Source of the DNA: Notospermus geniculatus | Taxonomy: Eukaryota; Nemertea; Pilidiophora; Heteronemertea; Lineidae | Direction of reading: 5' to 3' | Assembly (NCBI GenBank): GCA_002633025.1 | Contig: NMRB01002780.1 | Location: 25,258 to 89,257, forward strand | DNA: 64,000 bases | Part shown: positions 1 to 12,541 of the stretch, piece after piece | Layout of the letters: the number at the start of each line of letters is the position of its first letter | How positions within the stretch are numbered: the stretch's first letter is position 1 | Notes under the pieces: model-generated | What the model saw: only the letters and a program-made list of their open reading frames with translations | Told to the model about the DNA's origin: nothing | The model's database searches: none | Position numbers and translations under genes: made by a program

Positions 1-3000
1 ATGCCACAATATCACAGGGGCTTGCGGCATGTATAAATGTATGCAGGGGTGGTGGGTGTGTTTCAGAGACACATGGAACATATACCCAAATAATAACACT
101 CCCACAAATCATGCACCTGTCTGCTGACATATCCCTCCAGCGGTGTGTGTTTACTGGGCAATGTGCTCCTTGGACCTCTGAGACTACTCGCCAACACTGC
201 AATAATGATGTCAGGTAGTACTGTGGTACGAATACTGCATGTATATAAGGCCACACTTTCTTTTTTTTCTGTTCAATACATCACAGTAGGCCTACAGCAT
301 AGTTTATTCAACCTTGTCTAAAAGCAAGTGTGAAGCAGAATTTATGAAATACTCAAAGAGTCCAGGAAACTCATCCATTTGTATCAGTCCACTCTAGTTC
401 ATTTCAATTTTAACGCTTTCACAACTGATATACAACTTGAATAAGGAGAGAGAAAGTATCAAAATCTTCTGACCTATCAGACTGATTCATCCGAATGATT
501 TCCTCATGACATTTCTGCTGATGTCATTATTAAAGAGAACTGGTCGCCGCGGCAGTCAAAAAGGACACTAAGAATAATTCCGTGGCCCACGAAATTCACA
601 ATTTCAAAATTAGAAATTGCATATTTTAGTGTAGGCCCTACATGTAAGGCTAGACTTGCTGTTGACCGTGTTCTAAATGCCATTTGAAGGCAGAAAGGTC
701 ACAACAGTTGTGCAAATATGCTCTTAGTAGACAATATTAATAAATTCTCAATTTGAGTAAAGTAATAGATTCAAGATGGCGGTGTTTGATTCTCTATTCT
801 GACTCCTTGACTGGCACGACCAGTTCGCTTTAACTCTGACAGATGAACGATTTTGACAAAATTGGCTTACCCCAGCACACCCTGAAAGGGTTAAAATATC
901 TATCCTCATAACAACTTCGGAATGATAAAAGTGACTCGGCAAAGTATAAAAATATTCCTCCCAATGACATCATCTGTGAACAAGAACCGATACAAAATAC
1001 GGGCCGTTATGTAAATTTGGACCAAGTCATGTCGCCGATCAGCCATTGTTGAGACTCTGTGTTCGTGCATGGACCTGAAAAAAGAAGAGGAAAGATGAAA
1101 GGTAATCCAAGAAGACCACTGTCAAGTTTTGCCGTGTGAAGGAGGGCGTCCCCCCAAAGTCATTTGAGAAGTACGTCTGATAAAGGCGCCATTCCACGTG
1201 AGAATTTTCTCGCATAAAGTCGGCTCTCAATGGGCAACTCACCCATTGAAAACTTGGGCAGTCACTAGTGTCATTGGTCACAGTGCAAGTCCTATGGAAC
1301 AGGGCTTCCACTAAACTATTTTTGAAGGGGCATTGCCCCCTTTCCAAATTTGGGGGGGGGGATTTTCATTTTTTCAGTGGGGATACAAAAATCACCAGTG
1401 ACACTGAAGGTGCAGGATATGCCATAACTGGGTAGTGAGACCTCACCAAAACTCTGTAGTGAGACCTGGAAAGATTCTGACGTCACACCTGCATTGCAAA
1501 TGGCGGCTTTACTTATAAAGATAGATTTTTTATTTCCTGAAAACGTGTGGGAATGGCCCGTTTTGGCTATTTTTTCTTGCGGGTGATACAAGAGTTTTGG
1601 CGGGAATCCCGCTGCTTAGCGGAAGCCCTGATGGAAGCCAACAATGGTGAATTGCCCATTGAGAGGCGACTTGCCATAACTTAAAAGGGTTCCAACTTAC
1701 CATCACCAGGAGCATCCCTCTGCGTCGGTCCAGGCCGATCAAGACACTGATTACTATTTACATGTTTGATATGTAAAGTCTGAAACAGATAGGAGATTCA
1801 TAAGACACAAGAGAAGTCTATATAATACTGTACTTGTAGCTCAATTCTCAAGTCAATATGTACTGGCCATGGAGACAATGCCTCAGCTCTTGTTTGACAA
1901 TGGAAAGCCAGACACCACCATCAGCTGGGTGAATATGGTGGACAATATCAAGAATTCACTGAAAATTTACCAGTGCAATATCACACTTTCAACACAATGG
2001 GCCATATTTGTGACCCTCTACCACCAAACCAATTGGAAGTCGCTCTGAGGTTGGCAGGTACGGGCCGAATTATCTGTCAATTTCAGTATTGTCTGTCTGT
2101 TGTGAAGTGGCCTTCCTATAATACTGACAGGGCCAATGATTGGCTACGGCCCTGATGGAAATATATCATACACATACCCTGACCTACACTAAATACCTAC
2201 CTATTGTGATATATGTCAGTAGTAAGTAACGGCTCCAACCATCCTTCTGTTGCCTCACAATGAGCATCTAAGAATGTTATCACGTTTCCTTTGGAAAGGG
2301 CAGCACCTGAAAAGGGCATAAAGTATTAAGTACTCTTCAGTCTACTGCAATATTCCTGATGTCAATCTAAGCCATTCTTGTGTGACTTTTGACAGGGTTG
2401 CCATCTCACTTGCAGTTCTCTCTCACAAGTCAGTAGACAGAGATGCCCTGACAATTCAAACTGGCGACTTGAGCGGAAATCAAACCACAGTGATGTCTCA
2501 GGAAATCGAACCACACGAAGTATTTTGAGATCCCAAACTTTGTTTTTTTTTTCACTTCACTTTACCTAATAATCTAACACGACATCCGACACATTTCCCT
2601 AGACCGCCTCACATATCTCGAGACTGGAGGGTTACAGCTGGGGACAGTCATGTGACCATGTCAATTCCTGTCAAACCCATCGCAGCGGTTGCTCAGAAAC
2701 CACAATGACCAAAGTGAAGAATAAAGCCGGCGACAGATTGGTGCGTACGTGGCGCGTCCTGCAGGCGTTCTGCCAATCAGATTCTTCGGTAGGTGTTTCG
2801 GTCCGTGTTACCACCTCCCAGATTGGTTGAACGCTTTCAGACGTGCTGCTTACATGCCACTCTGTCACCACCTTAACACGAATAAGGATAAAGTGTTACT
2901 CACGTCAAAATGGGTAAAGTGGAAATTCGATGTACACTTTCACTGTGTCAGGATGAATCTTCATGATATATGACGTATGATGTATTAAAGGCAATTCGGG

Positions 3001-5007
3001 CAGTTGAACATCGGGGGGATCGCTACCATAAGATATCAAGACCAGTAACCATTGGATACGACATCATTCTGGAGAAGAAACAGAAATATGGACATTAAAG
3101 TTTGTATCATTGTGTTTAGATTTTAGAAAATCATTTTATTCAGTTTACAATGCTGAGTCTTCCGCCAAGGCTGCCGCCAGCATCAATCTGAAAATCCTAG
3201 TATCCAACCACGCCAACAGGAACAGATTTATAAAACTCAACACGCTCGCATCAGATGTGAACATCCGATGTTGTCTCTGAGAGATGATTCAAAAACAAGT
3301 GAGACGAAAAACAATTTAGGCGTAGAATCGACAGAAAATCGAAGTCAAAGAATTAAAAATAAAGCCGAACATTAATGGACGTATTCGAATCCTTGTTCTT
3401 GACAACACTCGTTCTGATCTAGTATTAGTTCATGTAGTTCTTGACTCAACTCCAGAATGGCACTCTCGAACGCCAAGAACGCAACTCAAGTCATGTCGGG
3501 CAAGGAACGCGTTCTTCTCAACCCTCTGCTGAGAATGGCGTCTTTCCCGACTTCAAAAGAGCCCCCTATGGGGGAGGGAGGTCTCTGGTACTTCAGGCAA
3601 TCCTGAAGTAATATTGTAACCTCCAACATCCATGGTGTGCAGGGAATACTCGTCAATAGAGGCCTTGCAAATGACGTCACAAGCCACCATGCTGGGGGGG
3701 CACATGCTGCAGAGGCGCAGCGAAATGAGCTGTGCATGTCCCAATGACGTTACGTCAAACAATGGTGTGGCGCACTTCACGCAGGTCACGTCACACCCCT
3801 GTCTGCGCCCTGTGCCCTCCAGGATGGCCGCCAGGATAACGTCAAGTCGTCATTGCAAGGCCGGCCATCTTCAGCAGGTGGCCGCAAATTCAGCATTGGA
3901 CATGTTGATGTTGTTGGAAAAAATATAGGCCGGAGTTAGGCAGGCCTATGTAATGTGTGTTCAACATGAATATGGCTGATTTTTTTCAATTAAAAGTTTT
4001 TTAAAGAAGTTAAAAGTTTTTGAAAATTGGACCTACATTTTTTACAGTACAATGTACAGGCGAATGTACAGGCACGGTGTATGTAGCGTGATTGTGTCCA
4101 CTGCACTCACTCAGGTTGGAATATTCCAGCCTCCCAAAACTGGCCACACACACACTGCCAACTGCCAAAACCCGCCCCAGAAGGCGCACAGATATTTACG
4201 TAATCTATCATAACCTACCTGATCACTTTCATGAGATCAGTCATCCGAAATTTGATCACAATATAGATAGATGATAACAAAACCACGTTTTGAAAAGGGC
4301 GCCGCCATCTTGGCATGACGTGGTCAACCTGTACCCGATTCAACCCGGGTGCTCGAACAACCTTGCAAACGAGGTTGCCATTCGGGTTAGCCTGCACCTG
4401 ACCTTGAACATTGAGGGCTGAGTAGCAGTTAGTCCGAACGTCTGACTCGTATTGCTATTTTTAGCCTATTTGCTGGACGCAATACAGAGTCAGATGATGG
4501 CATTGGAATACACCCATGGAGTTCGGATGCGACTCGACACGACCGAGTTCAACCGAGACTACTCTCATACCAGCGCGAGTACACTGGTCTTGTGTCCTAC
4601 AGCTTTAGAGTAGGCCTACAGGGCCCGCATTTCATAAACCTTAACACAAAAGATAAGTCACTTTGACTTAAGTATGTTTATATGAATNCCCCCCCCCCCC
4701 CCATGGAGATGAAGGGGAAGCCACAGCAATAATTTCCATCAGGAGTTTTGGCGTCTGTAAAAACCAGAGATGACATATCATGAGTGTCCATAAAACAAAG
4801 TCCAAAGAACAAAGATCCATAGGCGAAGACCCCATATGAATCTAATCTTTGTCTGCAATTCCCAACTTCGCATCACCCCTCTGTTACTAACTGATGTGCA
4901 ATCATAATAAACCTGCTTTTTATCAATCAATGCCTCTGTTGTTTCGTTAATGCCACACGCAACTCGTCGCCATGGCAACCGACGATATCGCGCGCTGTTA
5001 TACCAAG
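1..5007. other. Intergenic region, repeat-rich, no confident gene
   Basis: No exon chain with consistent splice phase was found on either strand. The stretch holds a MITE-like element at 1300-1630, one end of the element family whose terminal inverted repeat reads like GGCGGTCTAGG (about 2590-2615), a G/C homopolymer with a single N at 4688, and short AT-rich sequence. The longest open frames (3486-3928 on both strands) are cysteine-rich but match no family I know and overlap each other. The last ~30 bases lie directly upstream of the Shisa-like start codon and probably contain its 5' UTR. Confidence 0.6.
1300..1630. mobile_element. MITE-like element with CAGGGCTTCC termini
   Basis: The stretch begins CAGGGCTTCCACTAA and ends with the near-perfect reverse complement (TTAGCGGAAGCCCTG), giving about 15-bp terminal inverted repeats around 330 bp of non-coding, G- and A-rich sequence. 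No transposase frame is present, so it is best read as a non-autonomous DNA transposon. Similar short sequence (multiple 'caatgggca' segments) lies just outside on both sides and recurs near 59880-60020. Confidence 0.55.
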
Positions 5008-8000
5008 ATGGCCGCCATCGTGAAGTGGCGTTGGTTATATACCGTTTGGTGGTGGATTATTCTGATACTGTGTTTAGGTAAGGATTTGTATCGAAGATTC
5101 CTCCTACGTCACCACGCAGGCAGACTTGGTACCTTGGTACCCTAAATTTGACGTACATCTATGGTGTAGGCTAGAAGGTTTGCCGGAGATGCGCGTAGGG
5201 CAGGTGCGCCTACAGGCGGGGCAGGCGAACGCGCCAAGCTTCTCACGCGTATGTAATGGAGCCTACAGATATCTGATGTAAGCGACTAATGTATGTGGTC
5301 AACGTTGTTGTGAATGCAGTTCACTAACCTCTTTTCTCGTCCTTTTTATTTCGATTTGCGCCCTTCTTTCTAGATTTTGCATGCGGTAGGAGGGGTGGTT
5401 CCCGTGGGGGGTCAAGGTCCACGAGCCGATCCCGCTACACACGTTACACATCTTACTCTGGCAGGTGAGTTAAAGAAGGGGACAATCTTTATATAAAAAA
5501 GATGGCAAGTTCTGCACAGCACGTTTCAAAGTAGACGTTGGTTGGCGATCGTACAAACCAGAGCGAAAAACACACCTTGTGGTGTCTTGACAATGAGGAA
5601 CAGGCAAACTTTCCCCCACCCCACTTGGTGGCGCTGTGAGCAATAAACGTTTTGACTTCAACCACGTTGCACTGCGTCAAGGGCGCCGTGACGAGAGGTT
5701 TGCTCAATCCGGAGACCGACCACGCCCACTGCTGGCAAATTGCGCGTATAAAGGAACTACTTGTAGTCCATAGCCTAAACCTGATTGACTAATATCTTTT
5801 GGTGCAACTGTTCGCAACGCCGCCCTGGCGGGATAAAAAGTCAAGCGGTTCTTCCTTACCATGATTTCTATTTTTATGACATTTCATTGGAGAAATTTGG
5901 AGTCAATTTGACCGAAAAGGAAGGCCACAATACGTGCTACCAAAAATGGTCTTTATCTATTTTTGGTGCTACATCATGTCAATTTTCCGTATTTCAGATC
6001 CCACAGATATGGCACAAATTATTACTTCATGTATTCTAGCTACAGAGCTAAGACGTACCACGGTTCATCCTCAAATTCGGGAAGTACGTAGACTAAAATC
6101 TATCCGATGTAACATCCGATCTATCAGGGTAACATGGAACGATTTCTTCATGTAGATATCTTCAGAGAAATCACCACGAACAAGTGGCACCACTGTCACT
6201 GCCAAGGCCGTTTCCACTAGCTGTTTCCGCCTTTGTTTGCGGCGACGTTAAACCATCGAAGGAGTTTCTAAAACCCTTTTGAAACCGCACCGCTCGCCGC
6301 AAACCGCGGCGGAATCCGCTGTGCGGGATGTGAATACTAACTGGCCTTCGGGGTGTCCTATGGGCTCTCTCGCGACGTATGTAGGCCTACCAATATTGAG
6401 GGGCATTAGATTCTCTGGTACATGTTTTTCAGAGAGTGTTTGTAAGAATTACGTGAAGAATGCGAACGGGACGTACCTTGGTCTGTTTGTTTGTCCTCTT
6501 CCATTCGAACCTAGCGACTACACAAACTGCTGTGGTTCATCCAACAAAGAATACTGCTGTCAGCCAGGGTAAGAGTCGACGGAAAATGGACTTCCTCACA
6601 CTGACCAGTAGGCCTAGCCTTCGCGAAACGGAAACTGCTTCATGGTCGGTGAAGAACTGTGAATTTTACAAGATGAGTCTCTGAAACGACGTATTAGACA
6701 TACTTGTAAACAAATGATGCCTTAAAGCAACTCGGCAGACGAGGAACCGCTTCGCGCCAATCCGACAAATCCCGAACACACCCGAAAATCTTTTTGTTTG
6801 CAGTATGTCCACTGGTTCCATCATTGCCGTCTGCGTCGTGGTGACTGTGTTGACTGCGACAATAATATCTGCCATTGCCTACCATCAATGCCGAAAGAAT
6901 TTTAGAAAAGTCTCGCCACAACAACCGGTTCAGGGTAAGTATTATCAAGAGGGAGTTTTCGAACAGCCCCCGAAACGCCAACGCGAACGCCAATACCATT
7001 GTTCGATGCCACGAAGAGAGCAGCGAACAGTAGGATAGACGTTCGCGTCTGGCGTTTCGGGGGCTTTGCGAAAACTCCCTATTGTTAGAGAGTTTTCGCG
7101 AAAGTCCAGCGAAACGCCGACGCAACGCCAAACCCATTGTTCGATGCCTCGAAGGGAGGGCAATCAGAGTAGAGGCCATTATATTCTACCCCCGGGATTC
7201 TACCACACCTGGACAGGTCCTTAGATCTATACCTTCTGACGTTCACAGACGATGATTCCCTTTTTCAGGTCAAACGAGACAAGCACCTCCACCGAGACAA
7301 AATATCCCGGGAGGAGCACGCCCTATACAGAATCTCAGCGAGACTATCCGGTTCAGAAACCCACCTATTATCAGACACAACCCGATGGTCACGCCAGGGT
7401 GAGTAGGCCTAGCAAGTCGGGTTAGAAGAGCATTTTAGAGTACCTCCAGACATGCCAGAGGATTCCAAATTAATCTCCATCGGCGCTATATCTCTGGCGC
7501 ACTGGAAACAGGCGCATCACTGTGACTGTCACGTCAAACGTGGTTCAGATTCACTTTGTGGCTAATGATTCGTCCGTCACTAATAGGCCTACATTTCTTC
7601 TTTATCATCCAGATACCCCCCACTGCCACACATGGCGCCCCCTCCATACTCCAGTCCAACCCCTTCATCCAAAGATAACATGACGTCACCACTGCCTTCG
7701 TCTCCGCCACCGCAGTACGACACGCAGCAGCCCGTGGCACCGTATGGTTTCAGGCCTGCCCCCTACCCCCTGACGGGACAAGGTAGGAATGACAGATATT
7801 ACAAGCTTTCTTTACAAAAAATATTTACCTCAGATTTAATAAATGACGTTTTGGGTGGATAGGAAGAGCTATCCCCCTTGGCTAGAAATTAACATGAACG
7901 AGGCAAAAAAAAACAAATCCGACGCCAACGTTGGAAATGATGTTACCAGTTTTTCGGGTTTTTTTCAGGGGGCATGCCAACCCTTCCACCGAGCTACCAA

Positions 8001-8039
8001 ATGACAATGGAAAACAGACACATTGAAATAAACAAATAG
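5008..8039 (+). CDS. Shisa-like single-pass membrane protein, 8 exons, 294 aa
   Basis: Exons are 5008-5077, 5374-5464, 5998-6083, 6433-6568, 6804-6934, 7269-7398, 7613-7782 and 7969-8039 (TAG). Phases agree at every junction and all introns are GT..AG. The start ATG has a good context (CCAAGATGG) and opens a Trp/Ile/Leu-rich signal peptide. A basic Ser/Arg/Tyr-rich stretch follows (residues ~24-83), then the cysteine module SVCKNY...FVCP...NCCGSSNKEYCC (~83-128), which has the C...FxCP...CCG...YCC spacing of the Shisa family. A transmembrane helix lies at ~131-153. The cytoplasmic tail is Pro-rich with two PPxY motifs (PPPY ~224-227, PPSY near the C terminus) that would bind WW domains. Shisa proteins act on receptor trafficking or glutamate-receptor auxiliary function; that role here is inferred. 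The subfamily cannot be assigned. The gene is convergent with villin. Candidate AATAAA signals lie at 8502 and 8708. Confidence 0.8.
6946..7165. mobile_element. Foldback/MITE-like inverted repeat in Shisa-like intron 5
   Basis: The segment 6950-6985 (AGGGAGTTTTCG...CCCCGAAACGCCA) recurs inverted at about 7044-7080, and again in direct orientation at 7090-7165 with the shared tail CCATTGTTCGATGCC. One inverted plus one direct copy within 220 bp suggests a small hairpin transposon or a nested insertion. It lies wholly inside the intron between the transmembrane exon and the next exon. Confidence 0.5.
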
Positions 8040-9046
8040 CTATGAGTGGACTGGAAAGAGACACGATGTTCCCGCGGAATTATGAAGTTTGGAACNCAGA
8101 ATCCGCCGCTAGGGTAACCGTTCGAGTTAATACCCGAGTAAAAACTCGGGGCATCGCGGCTGTCTGGGCAGTAGCGCCGCGGGAGTGAAGCGGCAAAGAC
8201 TGGAACTATGAGTCAAGTTTCATCATTGAAGCCAAAAGATACCTTGTAGAAGAACATGTCAATCTAGAATGAAGCAAGTCATCTCCAATAGGGCCTATTT
8301 GCAACTTTTTGGCCCCACATCGGGGTCTTCTTCAGGCACTTTCAAGTCAAAATCCCACAAGAGACTCTAGAAGTAGAACGAAGAGAAAAATAGAAAACAA
8401 AATGACCACAAAATATAACTTTTGACACTTTGTATTCCCATAATATGAGGATGGTCTACATTGTTACATGCTATAGGATCATGGAATGTGGAAAACAAAC
8501 GAATAAAGAATATTCTTAAGTACATTTGAAGTATGCACACCAACGTGTGGCATACATCCATTCTGTCCGATTTTTCTGGACCGCACAAGATTCGTTGCAT
8601 GGTCCGACTTGAAAAGCCGGACTGGACTCGCACTCCGGCTTCCACACATTTGGAAACGAATGCCACTAAATACTGCAATGAAAATCCAGGACCGGGTCCA
8701 TGTGCCAATAAACGCACGGCTTAAGAAGCTACTCACGTTTTTCATCTGAAAGTGAAGGGTGACTGACAGTTGAACTCTTATCCTATCATTCAGAAAGCAG
8801 CCCTGCTGCAATCTCTGCAAGGAGAAATCATCGTAGATGTTACCAGTACCGGTAGTCCTTGAATTATGAAGAACAAATAGAAATACTGTTGCAGATGGAT
8901 AGGATCTCACATACTGTGGTACCTGTAGGCTACCGGTCGATCTACACATGATTGAGAATTGCAGAAATTCATTTGATATGTTCCATACCATTTCTCACTT
9001 TTCCTCTTTGCACTGTTTTATGAGTCACAAAGCACTTGTCACTCTT

Positions 9047-9303
9047 GGGATCCTCAATCCTCAATGGGATCCTCAATCCTCAACGGGATCCTCAATCCTC
9101 AACGGGATCCTCAATCCTCAACGGGATCCTCAATACTCAATGGGATCCTCAATCCTCAATGGGATCCTCAATCCTCAATGGGATCCTCAATCCTCAATGG
9201 GACCCTCAATCCTCAACGGGATCCTCAATCCTCAATGGGATCCTCAATCCTTAATGGGATCCTCAATCCTCAATGGGATCCTCAATCCTCAATGGGATCC
9301 TCA
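9047..9303. repeat. Minisatellite, 19-bp unit, about 13.5 copies
   Basis: The unit GGGATCCTCAATCCTCAAY is repeated head to tail with C/T variation at the last position and a few point changes. Because 19 is not a multiple of 3, all three forward frames stay open and give repetitive peptides (SSILNGILNPQ type). These should not be annotated as proteins. Each unit carries a BamHI-type GGATCC palindrome. Confidence 0.9.
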
Positions 9304-10169
9304 CACTCCTAAGAACGTCGAATGGGCAAATACCGGGGTACTTGTTCCAGCATGGTGCCACTGATTTAACAAACTGGATACTGAGGCTACAACTCGACAT
9401 GATCAAGATTGAAGAGCAAGAGAACTGACAGTGTACCACATTGACATCTTGCTCCTGAATGGACGTTCTTCACTGACTTCACAACGATCACGTCAGTGCA
9501 AAGAATTGGCCATGTTGGCCATCAAATGGCTGGCGACGACGTCAAAACTATCACGTCATTACATTCTGTACATGGATCATTGGAAGATTAACAGCCAAGT
9601 ATTAGACACCAAAGTCCTCAAGCAAATGAGTGTTTGTAGGCTACATGTGAGTACCGGTAGTTGACAGGATATGTACTCCAACCAGCAAATGACCTCCGCC
9701 CGACAACACCCCTACAGCTACTGGCCACAATGTCTATCCATGTACTTGGATGCTGTGTTCTAGGACAGGCCTATACATGTACTTGGATGCTATGTTCTAG
9801 GATAGGCCTATACAGTGTTTTATTTGGAAGGCTTGATTTATTTTTGAAGCAGTATTTTCATGATGACAACTACAACAAATTTTACACGGGCAAAACACGA
9901 TAATAACAGGCAGTAACAGATCAAGTTCGCTGTAACAGATCAAGTTCGCTGTAACAGAATAAGACAAAATGTTTGACAGAAACAACAGTGAATATCCCAC
10001 CGGGATTGAACCCCTCTTTAACTGATATGAGGTTTAAGGAATACAATACAATCATGTATTTCAACCTTTGTGATCTCGTATGATATGAAAGTGAGAATGC
10101 ACTTTGCCTTATAATACTTTGGTTCTTGTGCCAATTTCCTAATACGTGACCCACTCCAGCAATAGGCGC

Positions 10170-10350
10170 TTGTTGCAGGTGATCATCATTGGTCATCAGT
10201 TTACTCAACTATTATCACTGCTGTCCACTACTATGGTATTGTCAACCTGCAGAGACTTACATTTCAGCTATTGTTTTGTAAGGCCATTAACCCTTTCCTC
10301 GGTTGCAACTTGCACCTACTTTTGCTGGAGCGGGTCACATACTTCAAACC
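10170..10350 (+). repeat. Dispersed repeat family ending in CTGGAGCGGGTCACAT
   Basis: The same ~170-bp sequence occurs at 10170-10350 (plus) and 48040-48210 (minus). Partial copies lie at 45075-45175 (minus) and 59110-59215 (plus). Shared landmarks are the segment around TTACTCAACTATTATCACTG, the phrase TTAACCCTTTCCTCGGTTGC and the end CTACTTTTGCTGGAGCGGG. It has no coding capacity. It is a SINE- or MITE-class dispersed element; I could not define its ends precisely. Confidence 0.65.
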
Positions 10351-10423
10351 GCTCAATTTTCTAAACAAATACTACTCTCTCGTACGACACAGGAAGAAGT
10401 ATGATTTTTAACAAGAGAGCCAC

Positions 10424-10562
10424 CTAGTGGGCACTGCTCTCAGTGACAGAGCACCACCTAATGAGCACTGCTCTCTCTCTGAGGATATACAGAGCCATCT
10501 GGTGAGCACTGCTCTCTCTGAGGATATACAGAGCCACCTGGTGAGCACTGCTCTCACTGACA
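10424..10562. repeat. Minisatellite, ~39-bp unit, about 3.5 copies
   Basis: Units of the form GAGCCACCTGGTGAGCACTG followed by CTCTCTCTGAGGATATACA are repeated, with a degenerate first copy. Overlapping frames on both strands are repeat artefacts. Confidence 0.8.
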
Positions 10563-11398
10563 TAGAGTCGAGAATAATAAAGTACCGTGGTAATCATTTT
10601 GTTCAATAACGACAGCTGTGAAAGTTCAATCAACGTCACAGATCAAATGAGCATTACGAAACGAAGTATTGCACAGTCATTTTAGAAGGTTTTTATCGAA
10701 GACACTGAAGATGGCTCAATCAAATTGTTATTGAAATGAAACCCTTCAGCTGAGTATTCTTATCGAGTTAAACATAGACTTAAAATGGCCGCAGGATACT
10801 TGGCAAGAGATTTGAGCTTTACAGGAAATCAAAGAGAAAACAAGTCGTCGTTGATATGAAATATATCTGCCATCATCCGAGCAAAGGAGAAGTCTTGAGG
10901 AATGTTCTAGAAAACACGATAAACATTGATTCATGATCCAAAACTCAGCTGTAATGAATTCCATTTTATCTTTCACTCATGATATGCGTGTATAATCAAT
11001 CGGGGTTTCGAACTCTCACATTCAGGGTCCCCACGTATAACACAGGTTACTGAGCCATTCATTTTGTGGATGGGGATTTGACCTAGTGCCAGTGGCTTCT
11101 GCCGTCGTATCTGAATGCTGGCGCGGTTGCCTTATGTGAGAGTTCGAACCCCGATTGTGTATACCATTTTATATAGAACCAACACCTTATCTTTATCTTC
11201 ATGATATGCTTGGTATGCGAGCAAATCTTTCGGCAAAAGTCACTCATCATGGTCTGATCATAATAATGGATGTAAACCCTATTTTTAAGTGTCCAGCGAG
11301 TCGGGTCAGATCTATGCACCATAGGCCTAGTTAACATGCATATATACACAAAAGTCACTTCTGCTTCTGTTTCTTTATTTCAGTACATGTACATGTAT

Positions 11399-11595
11399 TT
11401 GTGTGGCGGTCTAGGAAAACCCATTGGATGTCGCTGAATGATCAACAAGGGCTGTCAGATTGCCTGTCCATTGATCTGCAACTGTTTACCTGTTACGTAG
11501 TACATTTCAGCGTATTGAAATGTGCCAGTTCACCAAGGCCATTAACACTTTCCTCAAATGCGAATTCGACGGGTTTTCCTAGACTGCCTCACATT
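11399..11595. mobile_element. MITE with TGTGTGGCGGTCTAGG terminal inverted repeats
   Basis: The left end GTGTGGCGGTCTAGGAAAAC and the right end GTTTTCCTAGACTGCCTCAC are reverse complements with few mismatches, enclosing ~200 bp. A second copy in opposite internal orientation lies at 46300-46475, sharing the internal phrases TGATCAACAAGGGCTGTCAG and TGATCTGC. A one-ended copy is at about 2590-2615. No transposase is visible, so this is a non-autonomous DNA transposon family. Confidence 0.75.
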
Positions 11596-12427
11596 TATTT
11601 GCGATGTGATCCTGAAGATATGCAACATATGTAATCATGAAAACCATCCGAGGGTTACTCTAGTCACGTCCATCGTGTACACGCCTAAGATAGGTTGGCA
11701 ATACGAGTAGGCCCGCTGGTTTTTGAAGAAAATGTAAAATGTACATGCAAATGTGATTTAGAGTATTTGAAATATTGAAAAACACAAAAACTCGGCAGTC
11801 ATCCAATGGAAACTTTCGGCATTGAGCCAAAAATCAAAGACATCAAACTTCAGTGAAAAAAGTGTAAAATTCTACATGCATATATTATGTTAATGATATG
11901 GAGCGATAAATTTACAGTCGGCAAAAGAAAAATTATGGTCATTCATCCTTGAGATGTTAGGAATTGGAGAAAACTTAAAGGGGAGTTCTCCTTGATAATC
12001 TGTTGGTTCCATGCACTCTTCACCACAGATCAGAATTGTCTGGCAGTACCATACATGATGACCATCACAAAGACAAGAAAAAAATGCCCTACTCCAAAAC
12101 TACAAGAAGCTAAAACAGTGGTGCATGCCGGCACCCCTATCACCAGAAATAGACTAATCTGAATATAAAATAAATACATTGGATGGAATGTACCAATTGA
12201 GTATACACAGGGGGGAAATGGAACTGTCCCCTCAAGCATGGAGTGGAATGAACAGTCTCTGGACATGAAAATAACTGAACCGAAAAATACGCTCAAAAGC
12301 GACATTAATTTAATGATTTTTATAATGGACATAACTTCATCAATCCTCTTCTATTGTGTATCACAATTCAATATCTAACCCACTGACGTATCGCATCTTC
12401 TTCCTCCTTCAAAAGACAAGAAGGCTT

Positions 12428-12541
12428 TTAGAAAAGTTTGGTCCTCTTTTTCAGCTGTGTTTGTTTCCATGGTTGCAAGGTCAGGAACTCCGAGTACGTC
12501 ATCTTGAAATGTTTCTCAAATTCTTCCTCCGTTAGATAGAT
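12428..12541 (-). other. Villin headpiece exon (terminal exon)
   Basis: This last exon encodes [19 protein letters not shown] and ends in [14 protein letters not shown] then TAA. The hydrophobic spacing, the PWK turn and the terminal KKxxxLF are the F-actin-binding headpiece signature and separate villin/advillin from plain gelsolin. Confidence 0.95.

Larger units (their letters stand above)
8040..12427. other. Intergenic/3' flank between convergent Shisa-like and villin genes
   Basis: The first few hundred bases are probably the 3' UTR of the Shisa-like gene and the last few hundred that of villin on the other strand. Between them lie a dispersed repeat with a GAAGAAGACCCC core (8288-8340, minus), a 19-bp minisatellite, a 39-bp minisatellite, a dispersed ~170-bp repeat and a MITE, all listed separately. 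The single N at 8096 is an assembly mark. Open frames over the minisatellite are repeat translations, not genes. Confidence 0.6.

Noticed and set aside
3140-3290. Exon-like plus-strand segment encoding NAESSAKAAASINLKIL, reminiscent of the end of an Ig domain, after a TTATTCAG acceptor
   Set aside because: No upstream or downstream partner exon was found, and the frame lacks the rest of an Ig fold.
3486-3928. Overlapping cysteine-rich open frames on both strands (e.g. CVKCATPLFDVTSLG)
   Set aside because: Frames overlap each other on opposite strands, no family match, no exon chain or convincing splice sites.
9036-9364. Long plus-strand open frames with repetitive SSILNGILNPQ peptides
   Set aside because: They are three-frame translations of a 19-bp minisatellite, without splice sites or conserved sequence.
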